Positions 1 to 9,471 of a stretch of DNA of 64,000 nucleotides are shown piece by piece. The stretch is from Sulfitobacter noctilucicola (lineage in GTDB: Bacteria; Pseudomonadota; Alphaproteobacteria; Rhodobacterales; Rhodobacteraceae): assembly GCF_000622385.1 (NCBI RefSeq), contig NZ_JASD01000008.1:248001-312000 (forward strand), in the 5' to 3' direction. The notes beneath the pieces are model-generated. The model was given only the letters and a program-made list of their open reading frames with translations. It was not told the origin of the DNA and ran no database searches. A program made the position numbers and the translations under genes. The first letter of the stretch is position 1, and every line of letters begins with the position of its first letter.

Positions 1-739
1 CACCATTGCGCGCCCCGACACTGCCATCCTCGTTCGGAAGAAACTTCGGCACAAGAAACAGACTGATACCTTTGGTGCCTTCCGGCGCTCCGGGGATACG
101 CGCCAGCACCAGATGGCAAATATTCTCGGCAACATCATGATCGCCCCAGCTGATATAGATTTTCTGACCGGAGATTGAATACGTACCATCCCCGTTATCG
201 ATGGCCTGCGATTTCAGGGCACCGACATCCGAACCGGCCTGCGGCTCTGTCAGGTTCATCGTGCCGGTCCATTCGCCCGAAATGAGCTTGGGCAGATACA
301 GCTCTTTGATCGCATCAGACGCGTGATGCTCCAGCGCTTCGATCTGGCCCTGGCTCATAAGCGGAGCGAGCTGCAATGACAGGCATGCGCCGCTCATCAT
401 TTCGTTTACCGCACTGGTCAGGATCATCGGAAGCCCCATCCCGCCATGATCAGGGCTGGCAGCCATCCCGATCCAGCCGCCTTCGGCCATTGCCGCAAAC
501 CCTTCCTTGTATCCCGGAGAGGTCCGCACCACGCCGTTCTCAAGCTTTGCAGGATGCAGATCACCGGCCCTTTGCAACGGGGCCAAAACCTCGTCGCAAA
601 GCTTGCCTGCTTCCGTCAGAATTGCGGACGTCAAATCTGCAGTCGCATCGCCGAATTGCTCCGTCTCCCGCAGGGCCTCTGCATCCAGAAGCTCCTCAAT
701 GATAAAGCTGAATTCATTTACGGCGGCACGATACGGCAT
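1..739 (-). CDS. Acyl-CoA dehydrogenase, N-terminal part (truncated by window edge)
   Basis: Reading leftwards from an ATG at 739 gives an open frame that runs off the window; about 246 residues are visible. The product begins MPYRAAVNEF, the N-terminal extension typical of the acyl-CoA dehydrogenase subgroup that includes DmdC (methylmercaptopropionyl-CoA dehydrogenase). It then shows family motifs such as MNLTEPQAGSDVGAL and the Q-K-I-Y-I-S-W-G-D-H segment of the FAD/substrate-binding middle domain. It would oxidise an acyl-CoA to the 2-enoyl-CoA with electron transfer to ETF. GGAG lies about 9 bases before the ATG. The catalytic glutamate lies in the missing C-terminal half, so substrate class, including a DMSP role, cannot be decided. 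Confidence 0.9.
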   Translation of the reverse strand, partial: MPYRAAVNEFSFIIEELLDAEALRETEQFGDATADLTSAILTEAGKLCDEVLAPLQRAGDLHPAKLENGVVRTSPGYKEGFAAMAEGGWIGMAASPDHGGMGLPMILTSAVNEMMSGACLSLQLAPLMSQGQIEALEHHASDAIKELYLPKLISGEWTGTMNLTEPQAGSDVGALKSQAIDNGDGTYSISGQKIYISWGDHDVAENICHLVLARIPGAPEGTKGISLFLVPKFLPNEDGSVGARNG

Positions 740-866
740 AGGTTTTCTCCTGAAATAGGGCGGTGATCTGGCGCGTCACACGCGACCGTGTTACATGCTG
801 TGCTGGCCATTATCATGAAACGCCGGCAGAACCCAAGCAACTCAAACGCGGCGTCACGGAATACCG
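740..866. other. Divergent intergenic region, acyl-CoA dehydrogenase / Sua5
   Basis: This 127-base gap lies between the two outward-facing start codons and should hold both promoters. I see no convincing -35/-10 pair, repeat or hairpin. Confidence 0.5.
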
Positions 867-1811
867 ATGAACACCAGAACACTCAGACTTACACCGGACG
901 CCAAAGGCCTTGCCCGCGCCGCCGAACTGCTAACGCAGAGCGCGTTGGTATCGTTCCCGACCGAGACCGTTTACGGGTTGGGCGCAGACGCACGCGACGG
1001 GACCGCCGTGGCACGTATTTATGAGGCCAAAGGACGGCCAAGCTTCAATCCGTTGATCGTGCATATCGCCGATGTCTCACAAGCGCTCGACTATGTTCGC
1101 TGGAACAATCTGGCATCGAAACTGGCAGATGCCTTTTGGCCCGGCCCGCTGACTTTGGTGCTTCCGCTGAAACAGGACCATGGACTATCTTCGCTGGTGA
1201 CGGCGGGGCTCGACACGGTTGCATTGCGGGTGCCAGCCCACCCCACGGCGCGCTCTTTGCTCAAGGCATTTGGCGGTCCTGTTGCGGCACCATCGGCGAA
1301 CCCGTCAGGCAAGATCAGCCCGACCAGCGCCGATCATGTGGTAGCAGGGCTTGAGGGTCGGATCGAAGCGGTGGTCGACGATGGCCCCTGCTCTGTGGGT
1401 GTGGAAAGCACGATTATCGGCATCTCGGGCGCTGCAACAGCAGTCCTGCTGCGCAGTGGTGGAGTACCACGCGAGGCCATAGAAAGCGTCTTGGGATCGC
1501 CCTTGTCTGACCCACAAAGCGCTGCGGTAACGGCACCGGGCCAGCTCGCCTCGCACTACGCACCGGGGGCCAGCGTCCGCTTGAATGCGTCACAAGCTCT
1601 GAATGACGAGGTTATGTTGGGATTTGGGGCCGTGCCCTGTGACCTGAACCTGTCACCTGACGCTGATTTGCAGGAAGCGGCAGCGCACCTGTTTGAATAC
1701 CTGCATCGGCTTGATGCGCTTGGACGTCCGATCGCTGTCTCGCCGGTCCCCGATCACGGATTGGGGTCGGCCATAAACGACCGGCTGCGCCGTGCTGCCG
1801 CGCCGCGCTAG
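867..1811 (+). CDS. sua5: L-threonylcarbamoyladenylate synthase (Sua5 type)
   Basis: Makes threonylcarbamoyl-AMP from threonine, bicarbonate and ATP, the first step of the t6A37 modification of ANN-decoding tRNAs in the cytoplasm. The N-terminal YrdC domain (about residues 15-200) shows FPTETVYGLGADA, the KGRPSFNPL loop, GPLTLVL, APSANPSGKISPT and the S-T-I-I-G segment. The C-terminal Sua5 domain carries the S-H-Y-A-P-G linker motif near residue 230. The length of 314 residues matches Sua5 rather than the short TsaC form. It converges with yqgE, with 13 bases between stop codons. Confidence 0.93.
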   Translation: MNTRTLRLTPDAKGLARAAELLTQSALVSFPTETVYGLGADARDGTAVARIYEAKGRPSFNPLIVHIADVSQALDYVRWNNLASKLADAFWPGPLTLVLPLKQDHGLSSLVTAGLDTVALRVPAHPTARSLLKAFGGPVAAPSANPSGKISPTSADHVVAGLEGRIEAVVDDGPCSVGVESTIIGISGAATAVLLRSGGVPREAIESVLGSPLSDPQSAAVTAPGQLASHYAPGASVRLNASQALNDEVMLGFGAVPCDLNLSPDADLQEAAAHLFEYLHRLDALGRPIAVSPVPDHGLGSAINDRLRRAAAPR

Positions 1812-1824
1812 ACAGCGTGCGCCT

Positions 1825-2394
1825 TCAGGCCCGCCCGGCTGTTGCAGACAAAAGCAGCGGATCAATACCAAGAGACCGCAACGCGGCTTCCCATTTCTCT
1901 GCATCCGGCAAATCAAAAACTGTCTCTAAGCTCGCTTCCCCGGTCAACCATCCGTTCTCTGCGATCTCCGCCTCAACCTGCCCCGGTCCCCAACCGGCAT
2001 AGCCCAGCATCAACAACGCCTTTTCCGGCCCCTCGCCCTGCGCGATGTCTTCCAGCACATCCAGCGTCGCGGTCATGGCAAATCCGCCCTCGACCGACAG
2101 CGTGTGTAATGCCGAACGGTACTCATCCGAATGCAGCACAAAGCCGCGACCGGTTTCGACCGGCCCGCCCACATGCACGCCAAGGTTCCTGCTCAGCGGT
2201 GTGCCATCACGCGACAACTGATCCAGCACGTCCGTCAAACTGACCCCTTCAGCAGGTTTGTTCACGATCAGACCCATGGTCCCCTCGTCCGAATGGGAGA
2301 TGATGAAAATAACCGAATGGGCAAACCGCGGATCCCCCATGCCTGGCATGGCGATCAACAGTTTGCCAGTCAGCGACAGGGGCGCATCGGTCAT
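1825..2394 (-). CDS. yqgE: YqgE/AlgH family protein (UPF0301)
   Basis: A 189-residue protein of the conserved YqgE/AlgH family, whose biochemical function is unsettled. Family hallmarks are [19 protein letters not shown] near the N-terminus, [16 protein letters not shown] and the motif [13 protein letters not shown] near residue 150. The frame is open up to 2493, but the ATG at 2394 gives the usual family length and family N-terminus, so I chose it. Confidence 0.9.
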   Translation of the reverse strand: MTDAPLSLTGKLLIAMPGMGDPRFAHSVIFIISHSDEGTMGLIVNKPAEGVSLTDVLDQLSRDGTPLSRNLGVHVGGPVETGRGFVLHSDEYRSALHTLSVEGGFAMTATLDVLEDIAQGEGPEKALLMLGYAGWGPGQVEAEIAENGWLTGEASLETVFDLPDAEKWEAALRSLGIDPLLLSATAGRA

Positions 2395-2519
2395 CAAAGT
2401 TGCCGTCCTTTTGTTTGCATAGACGCAGATTGCCTTTCCAAGGGGCCACACGCAAGAGCGAGACGTTGACTGTGACATTGCGCCTCGAAACATCGCTAAA
2501 GGAAATGTGACTTGGCAGC

Positions 2520-3353
2520 GTGCGGCCTATGGCCCATCTAAGGATGATGAAAACACCTTTCGCCGCCTTCGCGCTCTCTGTGCTGACTGCTCTGCCGCTT
2601 CAGGCAGGTGACAGTTTTGAAACGCCTGTCACGGGCGAAATTCTGCACGGTTGGGTACAAGCAGACGGCACACGGGTAGCCGCGCTTCATCTTCGCCTCG
2701 CACCCGGATGGAAGACATATTGGCGCGCACCGGGCGATGCCGGTATCCCGCCCCAGTTTGACTGGTCCGGTTCGGATAATTTGCGCGGTGTCGGGATCAC
2801 GTGGCCCACGCCCGAAGTCTTTCTGACGGCAGGCATGCGTACAATCGGATATACTGGTGATCTGGTTCTGCCCCTATCGTTCGCCCCGCGCAGTGCCGGA
2901 GCGCCGATCAGCATCAACGCCCGCCTCGATATGGGGGTTTGCAGCGATATCTGCGTGCCCCATAGTATGACGCTCAAGGCAGTTATCAATGACAACAACC
3001 AAACGCCCACACCGGCGATTGCAGCGGCATTGGCTGAACGCCCGTATAGCGCAAAAGAAGCAGGCGTTACGGCATCCAAGTGCACTCTGCGCCCCACTGA
3101 CGAGGGGTTAGAGATTGAGGCACATCTGACCCTGCCATCCACAGGCGGGACAGAAACCGTGGTTATAGAACCTGGTCAAGCCGGGCTCTGGATGAGCGAA
3201 ACCAAAGCGACAAGGCGCGGTAACTCGCTTGTTGCAGTGGGCGAAATGATAACAAGCGACGGTCAACCCTTGGCGCTGGACCGCTCGCAGATCACGATCA
3301 CTGTTCTGGGCAGCAAACACGCCGTTAACATTCAGGGATGCAAGCCCGGTTAA
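2520..3353 (+). CDS. Periplasmic DsbD N-terminal-domain-like protein
   Basis: A 277-residue exported protein. A signal peptide ([16 protein letters not shown]) precedes a domain resembling the N-terminal periplasmic domain of the thiol-disulfide interchange protein Dsb[19 protein letters not shown], then [11 protein letters not shown] with a C-x3-C pair. Two further cysteines lie at SKC and near the C-terminus (GCKPG). The DsbD membrane and thioredoxin domains are absent, so it may pass electrons to or from a separate membrane partner; that is inference. The start is uncertain: GTG at 2520, ATG at 2529, or the ATG pair at 2544/2547 that best suits the signal peptide. Its stop overlaps the convergent RND permease stop. 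Confidence 0.8.
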   Translation: MRPMAHLRMMKTPFAAFALSVLTALPLQAGDSFETPVTGEILHGWVQADGTRVAALHLRLAPGWKTYWRAPGDAGIPPQFDWSGSDNLRGVGITWPTPEVFLTAGMRTIGYTGDLVLPLSFAPRSAGAPISINARLDMGVCSDICVPHSMTLKAVINDNNQTPTPAIAAALAERPYSAKEAGVTASKCTLRPTDEGLEIEAHLTLPSTGGTETVVIEPGQAGLWMSETKATRRGNSLVAVGEMITSDGQPLALDRSQITITVLGSKHAVNIQGCKPG

Positions 3354-6300
3354 ACCCGCCGCTTTTCGCGCATCGCAAAAGCAAGCCCCGCAATGATATA
3401 GCCCGCCAGCGCCACAAACGCGGCGCCCGCTATGAACGCCAACAGCCCCCCCAACATAGGTGTGATGGGCCCGCCCGCTGGCAGAATACCAGCCACGATT
3501 GGATGCAAGTTACCGTAGAGCGCGGCCCAGCCAAGGGTCAGCACGCCCCACGCCAGAACCGCGATCCAAAGCCCCGCCATACCAAAGCGCAGCGCCGATA
3601 TCGGCGCGCGCAAGCCACGGCGCATCGCGGCGGTCTGGCGGGCGATATCATGCTGCGCTGCGACCAAAGCCGGGACCACCAACAAAACCAGAACCATGCC
3701 GAAGCCCAAGCCGTAGACAAGCGTGATGATCGTCGGTTTCAGAAACTGCGCCTGCTGGCTTTGCTCATAAAGCAGCGGTGCCATCCCCAGAACTGTGGTG
3801 AGCGTGGTTAACATTACAGGCCGCAATCTGTCCGCAGCACCATCAATGATCGACGGAAACAGCCCTCGCGTCTCGGCGTATTCATCGATGGTTGTCACCA
3901 GTACGATTGAATCGTTGATAATAATACCTGTCATGCCCAGCAAACCGACAACCGTGAACATGCTAAGCGGCACATCCCAAAGCGCGTGCCCATAAATCGT
4001 TCCGACCAGCCCGAAAGGGATAATTGCCATCACCACGCCGGGCCGCGTCCAGCTGCCGAATATCCATGCCAGCACGAAGTAGATGCCAGTCAGGCATAGG
4101 ATCAATCCGGTCAGAGCGTCGCTCAGAAACTCGTCTTCCTGTTCGCTTAGCCCCGCCAGCCGGAATTCGACCTGACGCTCCGATGCAATACGCGGCAGAA
4201 TATCAGTTTCGAGGGCCTCGTTGATTTCCGTGGCGCGGGCGGCGTCATCCTCAGAAATGTCACCGGTCACGGATATCAGACGGATACCATTCTCGCGGCG
4301 CACCGTGCTGAAGCCGGTCCTGCGCTCCACGCTGACAATATCGGCCAAAGGAACATAAAGCCCCGCCGGTGTGCGCATCTGGGTGCGATCCAGAAAATCC
4401 GCGGTGAGTTCGCCCTCGGGCAATTCCACCCGGATGGTGGCAGAGCGTGGACCGTCAGGATAAGTCGCCGCCTCGATCCCGCCCAAACGGTGACGCAACG
4501 CAACCCCAAGCATATCAATTGTAAAGCCAAGCGCCTGTCCCTGTGGTGTCAGATCAAGGATCAGCTCTTCCTTGTCATAGGCCAGATTATCCTGCACCGC
4601 GCTGACTTCTGGGAAACGGCGCAGCGCCTCTTGCAGATCTTCCGATGCCCCCTTGAGCGTGTCTGTATCGGCACCGTAGAACTGCACATCAAGTGCATCA
4701 CCACCCGGACCGGAACGCCATCCGCGAAAGCTGACGGCCTCTGCCAGCGGATGGTTCACCACCTGCTCCTGCAACTCCGCAATGAAGGCAAAACTGGAGT
4801 ACGGGCGCAAATCAGCATCAATCAATTCAATCGAAATGCCGCCCAAAAGATCATTGTCCTTGTTATCCGCACCAGCAATACCACGCCCGGAATTCCCGCC
4901 TGTCTGGGCGATGACATAATCCAGCGGGTTGGTCCCGTAGCGTTCTTCATATGCGGCACCCAGCGCTTCGGTCGCACGTTGCATCTCGCGCATCATGGCA
5001 AGCGTGTCTTCGCGCGTGGCCCCTTCGACCATCATGAAATTACCGCTGACCGATCCGCGCTCTGGCGCGTTAAAGAACCGCCACTGGACGTCACCAGATA
5101 TGAACAACGCCGCTTGCGAGGCAAGGACAGCCACAACGCCGGCAAGCACGACATACCGCGCCTTGATAACTCCCGCCATCAAGGGGCGGAACAGACGCTC
5201 TCGCACCCACTCAAACCCACGGTTCACCGAACGACTTGGGAAATCATACCAGTGTTCTTTGTGCGCAGCAGCTACCGCATGTGCCATGTGGTTAGGCAGA
5301 ATAAGGAAGCATTCGACAAGGGACGCGGCAAGCACAGCGATTACCGTAAATGGAATGTCGCGGATCAGATCACCAAAGCGCCCGCCAACCGCGACAAGCC
5401 CGAAAAAGGCGATGATGGTGGTTAGGGTCGCCGCAAAAACAGGCATCGACATTCGCCGCGCTGCGTTCTCTGCCGCCTGCATGGGAGTCTCTCCCAGCGT
5501 CCGGTAGCGGTAATCCGTATGCTCACCCACCACAATTGCATCGTCCACGACAATGCCCAAGGTGATGATCAGCCCGAAAAGAGAGATCATGTTGATCGTC
5601 AGCCCGCCCAGATACATCAGCGCAATCGCAGCACCCATGGCAACCGGAATACCCGCAGCCACCCAGAACGCCGTGCGCGCATTCAAAAAGAGAAACAGAA
5701 GTGCTACAACAAGCCCCAGGCCCATCAGACCATTGTCGATCAGCAGATTAAGCCGCCCTGTGATGGCTTCGGAACGGGTACGGATCAGCTCCATCGTGAC
5801 AGTTGATGGCAGGCTCGCCTGAAGCTCCGCTGTTACGTCCTCAACTCTTTCCTGGATCGCAATCGCATCACCCCGATCAGAGCGGTCAACCCGTACCGAA
5901 ATTGCCGGATCAGCCCCGACGAAATACTGGCGTTCGCGGTCTATACCCTCTGATCGCACGGTAGCGACATCACCGATGGTAAGCTTTGATCCATCGGGGT
6001 TCGAGCGCAGCACAATATCTGCAATCTGACGCGCCGTCCGCTTGGCAGTCCCAGTGCGCACTCTTGCGTTTGCACCGGTCACATCCCCTGCCGGATCGGC
6101 ATCGACTTCTGCTGCGATGGCGGCCGCGATATCGGCCATGGTGACATCATAGGCAATCAGCTGCGAGGACGGAACGGACACCATGGTCTGCGGTGCCGCG
6201 ACACCCTCGATCGTGGTCCGCGTGACGCCGGCAGCAAACAGGCGCGTTACAAATTCATCGGCGAACCGCCCCAGTTGGCCGGGGTCAAGCGGACCTGTGA

Positions 6301-6748
6301 TGACGACGTCTGTCACGCGGTCCCGCCAAGCGCCGCGTCTTACAAAGGGTTCTTCTGCCTCAGACGGTAACGTGGTGATGGCATCAACGGCGGTCTGAAC
6401 ATCCGCAGCAGCGCGGGCCATGTCCCAACCCGGCTCGAAATCCAGCACCACCGTGCCGCTTCCTTCGCGCGAGGTGCTGTTTGATCCCTCGACACCTTCC
6501 AATGCAAGCAAAGCAGGCTCAAGCACCTGAACAATCGCCGCATCAACGTCTTCGGCCCCTGCCCCTGTCCAAACGGTAGAGACGGTCACGTTGTCGACAA
6601 TCACATCGGGAAAGAACTGCGCACGCATGTTGGGGGTTGCCACCGCGCCCGCCACCAGAAGGATCAGCAAAAGCAGGTTTGCTGCCGTCCGGTGCCGGAC
6701 AAAGTACGAAAGGACGCCGCCTGCTTTACCCGAAATGGATCGTGCCAC
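3350..6748 (-). CDS. RND efflux transporter permease (AcrB/HAE family)
   Basis: A 1132-residue inner-membrane proton/drug antiporter subunit with the RND layout of 12 transmembrane helices and two large periplasmic loops. The proton-relay helix contains GIVVDDAIVVGEH, with the paired aspartates near residue 401. The second half repeats the pattern (GIIINDSIVLVTTID). The start is GTG at 6748 with GGAGG about 8 bases upstream. It lies 3 bases after the adaptor gene, so the pair is one operon. No outer-membrane TolC partner or regulator is adjacent. Substrates cannot be predicted. Confidence 0.93.
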   Translation of the reverse strand: MARSISGKAGGVLSYFVRHRTAANLLLLILLVAGAVATPNMRAQFFPDVIVDNVTVSTVWTGAGAEDVDAAIVQVLEPALLALEGVEGSNSTSREGSGTVVLDFEPGWDMARAAADVQTAVDAITTLPSEAEEPFVRRGAWRDRVTDVVITGPLDPGQLGRFADEFVTRLFAAGVTRTTIEGVAAPQTMVSVPSSQLIAYDVTMADIAAAIAAEVDADPAGDVTGANARVRTGTAKRTARQIADIVLRSNPDGSKLTIGDVATVRSEGIDRERQYFVGADPAISVRVDRSDRGDAIAIQERVEDVTAELQASLPSTVTMELIRTRSEAITGRLNLLIDNGLMGLGLVVALLFLFLNARTAFWVAAGIPVAMGAAIALMYLGGLTINMISLFGLIITLGIVVDDAIVVGEHTDYRYRTLGETPMQAAENAARRMSMPVFAATLTTIIAFFGLVAVGGRFGDLIRDIPFTVIAVLAASLVECFLILPNHMAHAVAAAHKEHWYDFPSRSVNRGFEWVRERLFRPLMAGVIKARYVVLAGVVAVLASQAALFISGDVQWRFFNAPERGSVSGNFMMVEGATREDTLAMMREMQRATEALGAAYEERYGTNPLDYVIAQTGGNSGRGIAGADNKDNDLLGGISIELIDADLRPYSSFAFIAELQEQVVNHPLAEAVSFRGWRSGPGGDALDVQFYGADTDTLKGASEDLQEALRRFPEVSAVQDNLAYDKEELILDLTPQGQALGFTIDMLGVALRHRLGGIEAATYPDGPRSATIRVELPEGELTADFLDRTQMRTPAGLYVPLADIVSVERRTGFSTVRRENGIRLISVTGDISEDDAARATEINEALETDILPRIASERQVEFRLAGLSEQEDEFLSDALTGLILCLTGIYFVLAWIFGSWTRPGVVMAIIPFGLVGTIYGHALWDVPLSMFTVVGLLGMTGIIINDSIVLVTTIDEYAETRGLFPSIIDGAADRLRPVMLTTLTTVLGMAPLLYEQSQQAQFLKPTIITLVYGLGFGMVLVLLVVPALVAAQHDIARQTAAMRRGLRAPISALRFGMAGLWIAVLAWGVLTLGWAALYGNLHPIVAGILPAGGPITPMLGGLLAFIAGAAFVALAGYIIAGLAFAMREKRRV

Positions 6749-6751
6749 GCT

Positions 6752-8203
6752 CTAGCCTCCCATCCGGCTTTCAATCCGCGCCACCATTTGGGCAGGGACC
6801 TGAGGTTCGGCCAGACGCGCAAGCGTGCGTGCCTTGGCTTCCTCGGGCATGCGGGTATTGCCTTCCACGAATGCGACGAGCCGCGCGCGGCGCTCTTCTG
6901 TCAACTCAAGCATCTCGGGTTCGTTTGAAACCTGCGCATCACGCTCGATCGGTTTGACAGAAATTCCCGCCCCCAAAAGCGGGGACCGCGCCTCAACAAC
7001 CTTGCGTTCCAGAATCGGGCCGCGCACCAACACCTCGTCACCCTGTCGGCGCAACAGGGAAACCTCTACTGCTTCAAGACGGTTCTCTTCTCCCAGAACC
7101 AGTACCTCGTTGTTTGCATCCACCGCTGATGCAGGCAGACGAACAACACCTTTCAGCTCGGGCTCTTGCACGCGAACAGTGACGAAATCGCCGGTCTTGA
7201 AACCTTTGGCATCGCGCAGCGCAGCAAACACAAGACGGCCTGTAGCGCCTTCACCTGCGCCTGCACTGGCGCGGCTGATCCTGCCCTGCGCTTCCAGATC
7301 AACCCCCGCCACATCAAGTCTGGCGGTCACATCTGCACCCAAAATCTGGCCATTTTCGTCCAGCAATCGCGCATATTGCGCTGTCGACAATCTGAACGAC
7401 ACTTCGAGGTCCCGAGGATCAATCAATTCTGCCAGCTGTTCATTGGTCAGCACCAGACGCCCCACAACGACGCTCGTCGAAGACAGCGTACCGTCGAAAG
7501 GGGCGGTCAGTGTCGTATCCTCCAGCCGCCGTTCTGCTTCAGCCAGCGCAAGCCGCGCCCGCGCGAGGCCCGTTGTTGTCTGATCGAGACGCGCTTCGGC
7601 CTGCGCCACAGCCTGCCTGCGGGAGACAACGGCCTGCCGCGCCGCAGACGCAGCAAGTTCGGCGGTCTCTACAGTTGTAGCCGTGCCAACGCCACGATCC
7701 GCCAGATCCTGCTGGCGTTCAAATGCACGCTCGCGCAGCGCCGCCTGATCCTCGGTCGCGGCCAGTTCTGCCAATGCCAGCTCAAGCGAGCGGGTCGCAT
7801 CGCGCCCTTCAGCCAGAGCATCCGCAACATCACTGTCCGCCCGTTCAACGGCCGCTTGCGCATCCGCCGGATCAAGTTGAACCAAGACCTGCCCGGCCTT
7901 GATCTCGCCTCCATCCTCGAACCCGTCGGCAAGCTCGACAACACGCCCTGCTACTGCCGCACGAAGCTCAAGCAAACGTCTGCTTTGAACTTCGCCAAAG
8001 GTTTCCAATACGGGCACAACATCCTGCGGCTGTGCCGTAACCACATTCACTGAAAATACACGTTCGCGCGCGGGCGGTGCCTTGGACGTCTCGGCCATAC
8101 GCTCTTGCAAAGCGCCTCCGACAAGGGTGACCGCAAAAACCAGAAGCCCCAGTGTAATGGACGCCAGAAACAGCCCGATCATGCTTTGTCGTAAGAACCG
8201 CAT
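6752..8203 (-). CDS. RND efflux periplasmic adaptor (membrane fusion protein)
   Basis: A 483-residue membrane-fusion protein that bridges the RND permease and an outer-membrane channel. An N-terminal membrane anchor (MIGLFLASITLGLLVFAV) is followed by a biotinyl-lipoyl-like half motif (GEVQSRRLLELRAAVAGRV), a long alanine-rich coiled-coil hairpin (about residues 120-235), the second lipoyl half (LTAPFDGTLSSTSVVVG) and the beta-barrel domain. The reading frame extends to a GTG at 8218, but GGAG sits 9 bases before the ATG at 8203, so I prefer that start. It is the first gene of the efflux operon. Confidence 0.92.
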   Translation of the reverse strand: MRFLRQSMIGLFLASITLGLLVFAVTLVGGALQERMAETSKAPPARERVFSVNVVTAQPQDVVPVLETFGEVQSRRLLELRAAVAGRVVELADGFEDGGEIKAGQVLVQLDPADAQAAVERADSDVADALAEGRDATRSLELALAELAATEDQAALRERAFERQQDLADRGVGTATTVETAELAASAARQAVVSRRQAVAQAEARLDQTTTGLARARLALAEAERRLEDTTLTAPFDGTLSSTSVVVGRLVLTNEQLAELIDPRDLEVSFRLSTAQYARLLDENGQILGADVTARLDVAGVDLEAQGRISRASAGAGEGATGRLVFAALRDAKGFKTGDFVTVRVQEPELKGVVRLPASAVDANNEVLVLGEENRLEAVEVSLLRRQGDEVLVRGPILERKVVEARSPLLGAGISVKPIERDAQVSNEPEMLELTEERRARLVAFVEGNTRMPEEAKARTLARLAEPQVPAQMVARIESRMGG

Positions 8204-8317
8204 CCAGAAATGCTCCACAAGTACAACTTGTCAAAAATATAATCTGCTGGCGCAAAACGCCAAGTCATCATGATATAACGGGCATGACAGAGATTTCCGT
8301 CGCGCGGAAATGAATTT
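8204..8317. other. AT-rich gap upstream of the efflux operon
   Basis: A short gap between moaB and the adaptor gene. It holds two small inverted repeats: TGGCG/CGCCA (8248-8252, 8258-8262) and ATTTCCG/CGGAAAT (8293-8299, 8305-8311). The T-rich tail of the second lies on the plus side, where no gene needs a terminator. The first could be an operator for the efflux genes; neither is assigned firmly. Confidence 0.35.
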
Positions 8318-8860
8318 TTATTTACGACGCAGGTGTTCATCCAGTCGCGGCATGATTTCAACGAAATTGCAGGGCCGATGCCTGTAATCGAGCTGCTTGA
8401 CCAAAATTTCATCCCAAGCGTCTTTGCAAGCCCCAGGTGATCCTGGCAACGCGAACAGATACGTGCCGTTCGCAACACCGCCCGTCGCACGGCTTTGAAC
8501 TGCAGATGTGCCGATTTTCTGCATAGAGACGATGGTAAAGACCGTTCCGAAGGCGTCTATTTCCTTCTCGTAGACATCGCGGTGTGCCTCAACGGTGACA
8601 TCCCGTCCGGTCAGACCCGTACCGCCGGTCGAGATAACGACATCAATTTTATCATCTTCGCACCACAGTCGAAGCTGGTTGGCAATCTGTGCGCGTTCGT
8701 CAGGAATGATGTGGCGCTCTGCGACAACATGCCCCGCCGCTTCAATCCGCCCGACAAGCGTATCTCCGGACCGGTCCTGCGACAGATCGCGGGTGTCCGA
8801 TACTGTCAGCACTGCGATGCGCACCGGAATGAACTCCGCTGTTTCGTCAATCTTGCTCAT
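8318..8860 (-). CDS. moaB: Molybdenum cofactor biosynthesis protein MoaB
   Basis: A 180-residue MoaB/Mog-family protein acting in adenylylation of molybdopterin during molybdenum cofactor synthesis. Seen are the N-terminal IAVLTVSDTRDLSQDRSGD and the substrate-loop motif STGGTGLTGRDVTVEA. The ATG at 8860 overlaps the TGA of the upstream lysE-type gene (ATGA), which fixes the start and implies translational coupling. MoaD and MoaE are encoded about 14 kb away. Confidence 0.92.
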   Translation of the reverse strand: MSKIDETAEFIPVRIAVLTVSDTRDLSQDRSGDTLVGRIEAAGHVVAERHIIPDERAQIANQLRLWCEDDKIDVVISTGGTGLTGRDVTVEAHRDVYEKEIDAFGTVFTIVSMQKIGTSAVQSRATGGVANGTYLFALPGSPGACKDAWDEILVKQLDYRHRPCNFVEIMPRLDEHLRRK

Positions 8861-9471
8861 GTCCGCTCCAATATCGCCAAACGGGCTGCAAGCCCTGCAA
8901 AAATCCCTGCCGACACCCATGCGAAGGGCCTGCTGTATCGTCCCGTCCGGTTAGAGATGCGGGCAGCAAATATACCCATCACCCCGTTGATCACGAAGCC
9001 GCCCAGACCCAAAACAGCGCCAAAAACCAGAAACTGTCCCAGAACCGACCCCGCATCAGGCACGACAAACTGCGGAATGAAGGCCAATACAAACAGTATA
9101 ATTTTTGGATTTGTGAGGTTCACGATGAATCCAGTCCCGAAAGCCCGCCATATCCCCAAGCCTTTGGCCTGCGTGTGAGAATTGTCTCTTTGCCGCAGAA
9201 CCTGCCACGCAAGATAGATTAGATACCCCACACCGATCCAGCGGATGACATCAAAGGCCCAAGGGTGCGCTGCCACAAGTGCGCCAAGTCCCAGACCGGC
9301 CAATGTCACCTGTACCATCCCGCCTGCCGCGATGCCTGCACTGGCCATGACCGCAGCCTTTGGTCCCGACCGCAATCCCTGCCCCATGCAAAAGAGCATG
9401 TCTGCACCGGGCGTCATGTTCATGATCAATGCCGCGGGCACAAAGGCGGCTAGGGTCCACAGGTCAACCAT
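8857..9471 (-). CDS. LysE/RhtB family amino-acid exporter
   Basis: A 204-residue inner-membrane exporter with about six hydrophobic helices. The LysE-family signature N-M-T-P-G-A-D-M-L-F-C lies near residue 20, and a G-x-G-Y-L-I-Y-L-A-W-Q motif follows the third helix. Members export amino acids or small metabolites; the substrate is not predictable here. It overlaps the uracil-DNA glycosylase gene by 8 bases upstream and moaB by 4 bases downstream, so the three form one transcription unit. Confidence 0.9.
   Translation of the reverse strand: MVDLWTLAAFVPAALIMNMTPGADMLFCMGQGLRSGPKAAVMASAGIAAGGMVQVTLAGLGLGALVAAHPWAFDVIRWIGVGYLIYLAWQVLRQRDNSHTQAKGLGIWRAFGTGFIVNLTNPKIILFVLAFIPQFVVPDAGSVLGQFLVFGAVLGLGGFVINGVMGIFAARISNRTGRYSRPFAWVSAGIFAGLAARLAILERT

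Noticed and set aside
4490..5425. 311-codon open frame antisense to the RND permease
   Set aside because: Lies wholly inside a conserved gene and shows no domain; shadow frame.
7166..8053. 295-codon open frame antisense to the adaptor gene
   Set aside because: Cys/Arg-rich product without recognisable motifs, opposite a clear membrane-fusion protein.
8293..8311. Terminator after moaB
   Set aside because: The hairpin is real but its T-rich tail is on the plus strand, where there is no gene to terminate; on the minus strand the tail is poor.
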